Shown here one piece after another: positions 6,502 through 7,111 of a stretch of 7,111 nucleotides of DNA. The stretch lies in NCBI GenBank assembly GCA_000406005.1, contig ASZN01000003.1, positions 4,291-11,401 on the forward strand, read 5' to 3'. The position numbers and the translations under genes are program-made. Each line of letters begins with the position of its first letter. Within the stretch, counting starts at the first letter, position 1. The stretch is from Candidatus Poribacteria bacterium WGA-3G. Its GTDB lineage: Bacteria; Poribacteria; WGA-4E; WGA-3G. The notes under the pieces are model-generated. The model saw nothing but the letters and a program-made list of their open reading frames with translations. It did no database searches and had not been told where the DNA came from.

Positions 6502-7110
6502 TTATTCCCCACAGTTTTCATATAAGGCACGTAGGAATTTTCCAATATCCTGTGCATCGCGCCCTTTGCTCCGACTATTACACATACGTTCCCAGAGTTT
6601 ATGCAACACGTTGGATTCTGTTTCTGTCTGAGATTGAATGAGATGGCTCAAGTCGTTTGAAAAGTTTTGGGATGATTTGAGGTCAAGACTGCCATCTGCT
6701 TTTGTTTCGGCGTACGCGCTGTAATCAATGAGTTCAATTGCCTCCATGTCGCTACAATTTCCTTGGATATTAGCAAGCCACAGTAAAAAATCGTTACAGT
6801 ATTTTTCAACAGTGCTGAGTAATGCTTGGTCGATTGAGATGTTCCTACGTTCAAAGAAATCGACATACCAGGAGGCACGATATGCATCTTTACCTCGATC
6901 CGCAATCCTTTGAAGTGCCGGGTGATAGACGCTTAGGTAGGCAAAAGCAAAACGCGCCAACTGTCCAATTCTAGAACGAACTATATCACCATTGCCGCCA
7001 TCTGGTAGGTCTGTCCATTGAAGGCGATTATTTTCTTCACGAGCTGTCATGAAATATTGAGCCCCATCATCCGGTATGAAATCTTTTCTAAAGAAGTCAA
7101 TTGCCGCCAA
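6502..7110 (-). CDS. C-terminal part of an unrecognised protein, 5' end beyond the window
   Basis: About 203 codons are visible, ending at TAA (6502-6504), and the frame is open to the right edge. The first full codon is TTG (7108-7110), with no Shine-Dalgarno visible, so it is best read as an internal Leu rather than a start. The visible part begins with a short polar stretch (residues 1-45, with FIPDDGAQYF and DLPDGGNGD), then becomes strongly helical: RIGQLARFAFAYLSVYHPAL (48-67), a second helical run at 93-116, and a charged C-terminus with HKLWERM and IGKFLRALYENCGE. There are no membrane segments and no catalytic motifs I can identify. The gene is co-directional with the ATPase gene but separated by 213 bp containing a palindrome and a candidate promoter. 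It may belong to the same locus while having its own transcript. Confidence 0.75.
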   Translation of the reverse strand: MAAIDFFRKDFIPDDGAQYFMTAREENNRLQWTDLPDGGNGDIVRSRIGQLARFAFAYLSVYHPALQRIADRGKDAYRASWYVDFFERRNISIDQALLSTVEKYCNDFLLWLANIQGNCSDMEAIELIDYSAYAETKADGSLDLKSSQNFSNDLSHLIQSQTETESNVLHKLWERMCNSRSKGRDAQDIGKFLRALYENCGE

Positions 7111-7111
7111 G

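Noticed and set aside
7108..7110. TTG as the start of the right-hand gene
   Set aside because: It is simply the first codon inside the window edge. The frame stays open and no Shine-Dalgarno can be seen.

Overview
The window is an operon-like stretch with every supported gene on the minus strand, so it reads from the right edge to the left edge. It is AT-leaning, densely coded DNA. Two of the three visible gene starts have good Shine-Dalgarno sites. The organism is not identifiable from the genes. Short repeat-like palindromic sequences in the 213-bp gap at 6289-6501 recall the dispersed intergenic repeats of environmental bacteria with expanded genomes, such as Candidatus Poribacteria and other uncultured lineages, but this is only a weak impression.

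Layout in transcription order. (1) 6502-7110: the C-terminal 200 or so residues of an unrecognised, mostly helical protein that enters from the right edge. (2) 6289-6501: a non-coding gap with a 20-bp palindrome, a second repeat-like block, and a perfect TATAAT lying across two tandem 18-bp repeats just upstream of the next gene. (3) 3067-6288: a 1073-residue protein with an actin/Hsp70-type ATPase domain (about residues 528-940) behind roughly 520 residues of unassigned N-terminal sequence. (4) 3017-3066: a 50-bp gap. (5) 1949-3016: a 355-residue protein with one N-terminal membrane anchor and two predicted cytoplasmic beta-rich domains joined by a Pro/Glu/Gln-rich linker. (6) 1815-1948: a 134-bp gap with a possible internal promoter. 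(7) 1-1814: the first 604 residues of a membrane protein whose three membrane segments resemble the MotA/TolQ/ExbB proton-channel family (GLLGTLFGL in the second segment), followed by at least 375 residues of cytoplasmic coiled coil built partly from 11- and 22-residue repeats. It runs off the left edge.

Taken together, the genes suggest a membrane-based machine: a TolQ/ExbB-like channel with a long cytoplasmic tail, a membrane-anchored accessory protein, and a large nucleotide-dependent actin/Hsp70-like switch that could dock on them. The channel-plus-tail design resembles ZorA of the Zorya anti-phage system. However, no ZorB (MotB/OmpA-like), ZorC, ZorD or ZorE is visible, and an actin/Hsp70-like ATPase is not a Zorya component. 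I could not match the gene set to any system I know. A role in defence or envelope stress is inference only.
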